This document shows positions 61,381 through 64,000 of a stretch of 64,000 nucleotides of DNA, piece after piece (the stretch's first letter is position 1; each line of letters starts with the position of its first letter). The notes beneath the pieces were generated by a model. That model saw nothing but the letters and a program-made list of their open reading frames with translations. It made no database searches and had not been told where the DNA came from. Position numbers and translations under genes: made by a program. This DNA comes from Phytomonospora sp040655735 (GTDB taxonomy: Bacteria; Actinomycetota; Actinomycetes; Mycobacteriales; Micromonosporaceae), in NCBI RefSeq assembly GCF_040655735.1, contig NZ_JBFAKK010000010.1, forward strand, positions 186,001 to 250,000. The letters run 5' to 3'.

Positions 61381-61809
61381 GTGACCTCAAAGGACATCGC
61401 GCGGGGCGGTGACTTCGCCGCGCTCGCGGCGTACGTGAAGGACTACCGGGCCGGCGGCTACGAGGTGGCGACAGTCACCGAATCGGTCTGCGCCGCCTGC
61501 GGCGGCCGTGCCTTCGAACTCGGCGTCGACGACGAGGCCGGCTGCGCCGAACGCCACTGCGTCGCCTGCGGAGATCTCACGCTGATCGCCGACAGCGTCG
61601 ACTACTGGCCCGAGGCCCAGCCGGAGCAGTGCGAGTGCCCCTGCGGCGGTGAGGTGTTCGCCGTGGCCGTCGGATTCGCCGCCGCCGAGGACGACGAGGT
61701 GCGCTGGGTCAGCATCGCCCTGCGCTGCCTCAAGGACGACCGGCTCGGCGTCTACACCGACTGGAAGATCGACTACACGCCCTCGGGGCATTTGCGGGAC
61801 ATGGCCTGA
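61381..61809 (+). CDS. Hypothetical cysteine-rich protein whose stop codon lies at an IS boundary
   Basis: The 142-residue acidic protein has a putative zinc-ribbon-like region: CAAC near 36-39, CAERHCVACG near 54-63, and CECPCGG near 81-87. No family is recognised. GTG at 61381 is 30 bp after rsmB. The TGA at 61807-61809 falls within the terminal inverted repeat of the downstream insertion sequence, and the hairpin that would follow the gene is now 1.85 kb away. The native C-terminus may therefore have been slightly different. Confidence 0.7.
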   Translation: MTSKDIARGGDFAALAAYVKDYRAGGYEVATVTESVCAACGGRAFELGVDDEAGCAERHCVACGDLTLIADSVDYWPEAQPEQCECPCGGEVFAVAVGFAAAEDDEVRWVSIALRCLKDDRLGVYTDWKIDYTPSGHLRDMA

Positions 61810-61828
61810 GCTTGTCTTTTAACCTGTT
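61806..61828. repeat. left terminal inverted repeat of the IS
   Basis: This 23-bp end pairs with 63643-63665 (19 of 23 matches). It contains the stop codon of the upstream gene. Confidence 0.75.
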
Positions 61829-61864
61829 GCCGCACTGTGGGTGTGGATTTTCGTGGTGTCGCGC

Positions 61865-62119
61865 CTACTCGTAGCCGCTGGCGTTGAGGAGGGCGGCCGC
61901 GACGGTCTGCCAACCAGGGTCTTGGGTGCTGTGGCTTTCGAGCACGGCTGCTAGGGCCTCAAGGAAGCGGTCGAGGGTGTGGTTCTCCCACTCGCCGGGG
62001 TGACGGTGGAGGTCGTCAAGCATCGCCTGGATGACGCGTGTGGTTCCGGCGGCAGACGTGGCTTGGGCAAGCATCTCGGGTGGGACATCAGCACGTCGGC
62101 CGGTCTGGGAAGGATCCAT
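61865..62119 (-). CDS. DUF7660-like small protein carried inside the IS
   Basis: The 84-residue protein has a C-terminal half reading MLDDLHRHPGEWENHTLDRFLEALAAVLES, close to the pattern of the short DUF7660 proteins (EWEN-x-T-L-x-x-F/Y-LEALAAW). ATG at 62119 is chosen over an upstream in-frame ATG. It is transcribed opposite to the transposase and lies within the IS ends, so it appears to be a passenger. Its composition is less GC-biased than that of chromosomal neighbours. Function unknown. Confidence 0.6.
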   Translation of the reverse strand: MDPSQTGRRADVPPEMLAQATSAAGTTRVIQAMLDDLHRHPGEWENHTLDRFLEALAAVLESHSTQDPGWQTVAAALLNASGYE

Positions 62120-62232
62120 GAGAAGGCAGGATACGCAGCTCATCGGCGTGGCCCAGATCAGTGTTGGTACCGGGTTGCCTGGTTCGTGGGTTGAAGGCGT
62201 GTCGTTGGGTCGGCTCGGATCGTTGATGTCGG

Positions 62233-63652
62233 ATGGTAGGTGACGGGTGTGGGCTTGGAGTGTTGGCCGGGTTCCGGTGTGACTTCCACGAGTGCTTGAG
62301 CGCGCGGTCGGATGCGTTGTTCGAGCTGGCCGAGGCGGTGTTGTGCGCCGACGGGCCGGTGGGGTCCCTGGTGGGGTTGTCTCTGGTGCCCGAGCATCGG
62401 CGCGGACACGGGGCCCTCTACGACGCGATCAACCACGGCCGCATCGACACCGATCGTCTCGGTCAGGTGCTGGCAGGGCTGCCGTTACCTCGCGCTGCTG
62501 GTGGGCGCCTGGTGCTGGCAGTGGACATCAGCCCATGGCTCCGGCCGGATGCCGACACGTCGCCGGGACGGTCGTTCTGTCACACCTACGGGCGCGGCCG
62601 TGATCAGCATGTGATGGTGCCCGGGTGGCCGTACTCGTTCATCGCCGCGCTGGAGACTGGCCGCACCTCGTGGACAGGGCTGCTGGACGCGATGCGCATC
62701 CCTCCAAGCGGTGACGTCGCGGCGCTGACGGCGTCGCAAGTGCGTCGGGTGGTCGAGCGCCTGGTCGCTGCCGGGCAGCAGGGTCCGAAGGATCAGGCGA
62801 TCCTGGTGGTGTTCGATGCCGGGTACGACGTCCCGCGCATCGCGCATCTCCTGGCGGATCTGCCAGTCGAGGTGTTGGGGCGGATGCGTTCGGACCGTGT
62901 GCTGCGCTGAGCAGCGCCACCACGGGTGCCCGGGACAAACGGGCGTCCACCCAAACACGGCGGGGAACTCGTGTTCGGCGACGCGGCCACCTGGGGGCGA
63001 ACCGGATGCCGAGACCCTCACCGACACCACCCGCTACGGCACCGCGCACGCGATGGCCTGGAACCGGTTGCACCCGCGGTTGACCGCCCGCGCGGCCTGG
63101 CGCGACCATCCCGGGCCGTTGCCGATCATCGAGGGCACTCTCATCCGCCTCGCCGTTGAACACCTACCGACCGGTGGTGAAGCCAAACCGGTGTGGTTGT
63201 GGTCTTCGGCCACCGATCTGGGGGCGTCTGAAGTGGACAGGTTGTGGCAGGCGTTTCTGCGACGCTTCGACCTCGAACACACCTTCAGGTTCCTCAAGCA
63301 GACCCTCGGTTGGACCGCCCCCAGACTCCGCGATCCCGAAGCTGCCGACCGCTGGACCTGGCTGATCATCGCTGCTCACGCCCAGTTGCGCCTCGCCCGT
63401 GGGCATGCCCGCGACCTGCGCCGCCCCTGGGAGAAGCCCCTGTCGGCCGACCGGCTCACCCCGGCCCGCGTCCGGCGAGGGTTCAGGTACCTGCGCACGA
63501 AGACCACGCGTCCCACGGCCGCGCCGAAACCCAGCCGGCCCGGCCCCGGACGACCACCCGGGCGGCGAAACACCCACCGCGCCGTCACCGGCCAGCGTTA
63601 CAAGCGCCCCTCACATCGCAAGAAGGGCACCAAACCCCGCAGAACAGGTTAA
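62233..63652 (+). pseudogene. DDE-superfamily transposase, disrupted by one stop and one frameshift
   Basis: The reading frame starts at ATG 62233, with LGVLAGFRCDFHECLSARSDALFELAEAVLCADGPVGSLV. It runs through the first catalytic Asp (LVLAVDISPWLRPDA) and the second (VVFDAGYDVPRIAHLL) to LGRMRSDRVLR, where a TGA (62908-62910) interrupts it. The same frame then continues with PGTNGRPPKHGGELVFGDAATWG. An extra G in the GGGGG run at 62993-62997 shifts it. The original protein resumes in another frame (DAETLTDTTRYG ... FDLEHTFRFLKQTLGW ... DPEAADRWTWLIIAAHAQLRLA) to 63652. Both lesions lie in otherwise well-preserved sequence, so decay is recent. It resembles the NF041680-type transposases of actinomycetes. 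Confidence 0.85.
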
Positions 63653-63665
63653 TGGACAAACTGAG
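63643..63665. repeat. right terminal inverted repeat of the IS
   Basis: The partner of 61806-61828 ends at the GAG just before the GGCCGCC hairpin. Confidence 0.75.
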
Positions 63666-63697
63666 GGCCGCCGGGTCCTTCCACGTCCCGGCGGCCC
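63665..63697. terminator. hairpin terminator beside the IS end
   Basis: GGGCCGCCGGG and CCCGGCGGCCC form an 11-bp stem around an 11-base loop, 16 bp past the stop of the minus-strand SDR gene. It probably also terminated the 61381 gene before the IS came in. Confidence 0.75.
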
Positions 63698-63712
63698 GTC
63701 CCGGAGTCGGCG

Positions 63713-64000
63713 CTACCAGGGGTGCGGGCCCTCTTCGCTCTCGAACGTTCCCGTCGGCCCGTCGGCGCCGATCAGCGCCATCCGGATCGCCGCGCGCGAG
63801 CCCTGCTCGGGTGTGCGGTGCCCGGCGTGGCCGTTGAGGTCGGTCGCGCAGTAACCGGGATTGACCGCGTTGACCTTGAACGCGGTGCCGGCGAAGTGCT
63901 TGGAATAGGCGATGGTCACGGCGTTCAGCGCCGCTTTGGACGCCTGGTAGCCCACACCCTTCAACATGTAATAGGGGCTGTCGGGGTTGGTCATCATCTC
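63713..64000 (-). CDS. SDR-family oxidoreductase, C-terminal part (cut by window end)
   Basis: About 96 codons are visible. They include the catalytic YxxxK as GYQASKAALNAVTIAYSKHF, followed by KVNAVNPGYCATDLNG, the PG motif region after the cofactor-binding Asn, and a C-terminus ending EEGPHPW. This is a classical SDR of the carbonyl-reductase-like type. The N-terminal Rossmann part lies beyond the window. The TAG at 63713-63715 is followed by a hairpin terminator. Confidence 0.85.
   Translation of the reverse strand, partial: EMMTNPDSPYYMLKGVGYQASKAALNAVTIAYSKHFAGTAFKVNAVNPGYCATDLNGHAGHRTPEQGSRAAIRMALIGADGPTGTFESEEGPHPW

Larger units (their letters stand above)
61806..63665. mobile_element. 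Insertion sequence with imperfect terminal inverted repeats, broken transposase and a passenger gene
   Basis: The left end (61806 onwards: CTGAGCTTGTCTTTTAACC...) and the reverse complement of the right end (CTCAGTTTGTCCATTAACC...) match at 19 of the first 23 positions. Between them lie a small minus-strand gene and a plus-strand DDE-type transposase with a stop and a frameshift. Length is about 1.86 kb. A possible GGCC flanking duplication exists but is too short to trust. The element lies exactly between the stop of the 61381 gene and a hairpin at 63665-63697. Confidence 0.8.

Noticed and set aside
62900..63000. Programmed frameshifting to join the two transposase parts
   Set aside because: A TGA stop lies in the original frame before the G-run and the protein alignment requires both a stop readthrough and a shift, so simple decay is more likely.

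Overview
The window comes from a high-GC, Gram-positive actinomycete. Evidence: strongly GC-biased third codon positions, many GTG starts, leaderless-looking promoters, mIHF, a BldD orthologue with its c-di-GMP-binding residues, a helicase-motif-less PriA, and classic actinobacterial gene orders (alaS-ruvX-mltG-aroE, a prepilin peptidase before aroC, efp-nusB, bldD-pyrR, mihF-gmk-rpoZ-coaBC-metK-priA-def-fmt-rsmB). BldD points to a morphologically differentiating lineage. Glycomycetaceae (Stackebrandtia/Glycomyces) is my best guess, held weakly.

Layout. 1-6.2 kb: two SDR-type epimerases, a HelD-family RNA polymerase recycling ATPase with a possible rifamycin-associated element, and rarA. 6.2-18 kb: two small membrane-anchored proteins, alaS, ruvX, mltG, then the shikimate genes aroE and aroC-aroKB-aroQ, in which shikimate kinase and dehydroquinate synthase form one polypeptide. 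A pair of tandem double-GNAT proteins and a prepilin peptidase lie between aroE and aroC. 18.8-20.3 kb: a non-coding 1.46 kb spacer holding several unrelated tandem-repeat tracts. 20.3-31.5 kb: accessory region with a two-component system next to a MacB-like ABC exporter, an ArsR-type regulator, a nucleotidyltransferase, a CynX/NimT-type MFS transporter with a divergent FCD regulator, a small cysteine-rich peptide gene with its own Shine-Dalgarno and terminator, an orphan histidine kinase and a GNAT protein.

31.6-42.8 kb: efp-nusB, bldD (with a BldD-box palindrome in front) and the complete pyrimidine operon pyrR-pyrB-pyrC-carA-carB-pyrD-pyrF. Its leader carries a PyrR-binding-loop motif beside the pyrR Shine-Dalgarno, so UMP-dependent translational control is likely. 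42.9-49.1 kb: mihF, gmk, rpoZ, coaBC, metK, a small conserved gene and priA. 49.1-52.2 kb: membrane proteins, a ClC-like channel and a decayed fragment of a GAP-family gene. 52.3-55.6 kb (minus strand): a gluABCD-type amino-acid ABC importer with a strong hairpin between gluB and gluC. 55.8-57.4 kb: a secreted CBM2-FnIII-GH18 chitinase. 57.5-61.8 kb: an EamA transporter, def, fmt, rsmB and a cysteine-rich hypothetical gene. 61.8-63.7 kb: an insertion sequence with a broken transposase and a small passenger gene, sitting exactly at the stop codon of the preceding gene. The window ends inside an SDR gene on the minus strand.

Most of the window is housekeeping. The less ordinary items are the AroKB fusion, the cysteine-rich peptide gene, the tandem-repeat spacer, the IS with a passenger gene, and several readable regulatory sites (PyrR RNA loop, BldD box, possible RAE, gluB-gluC hairpin).
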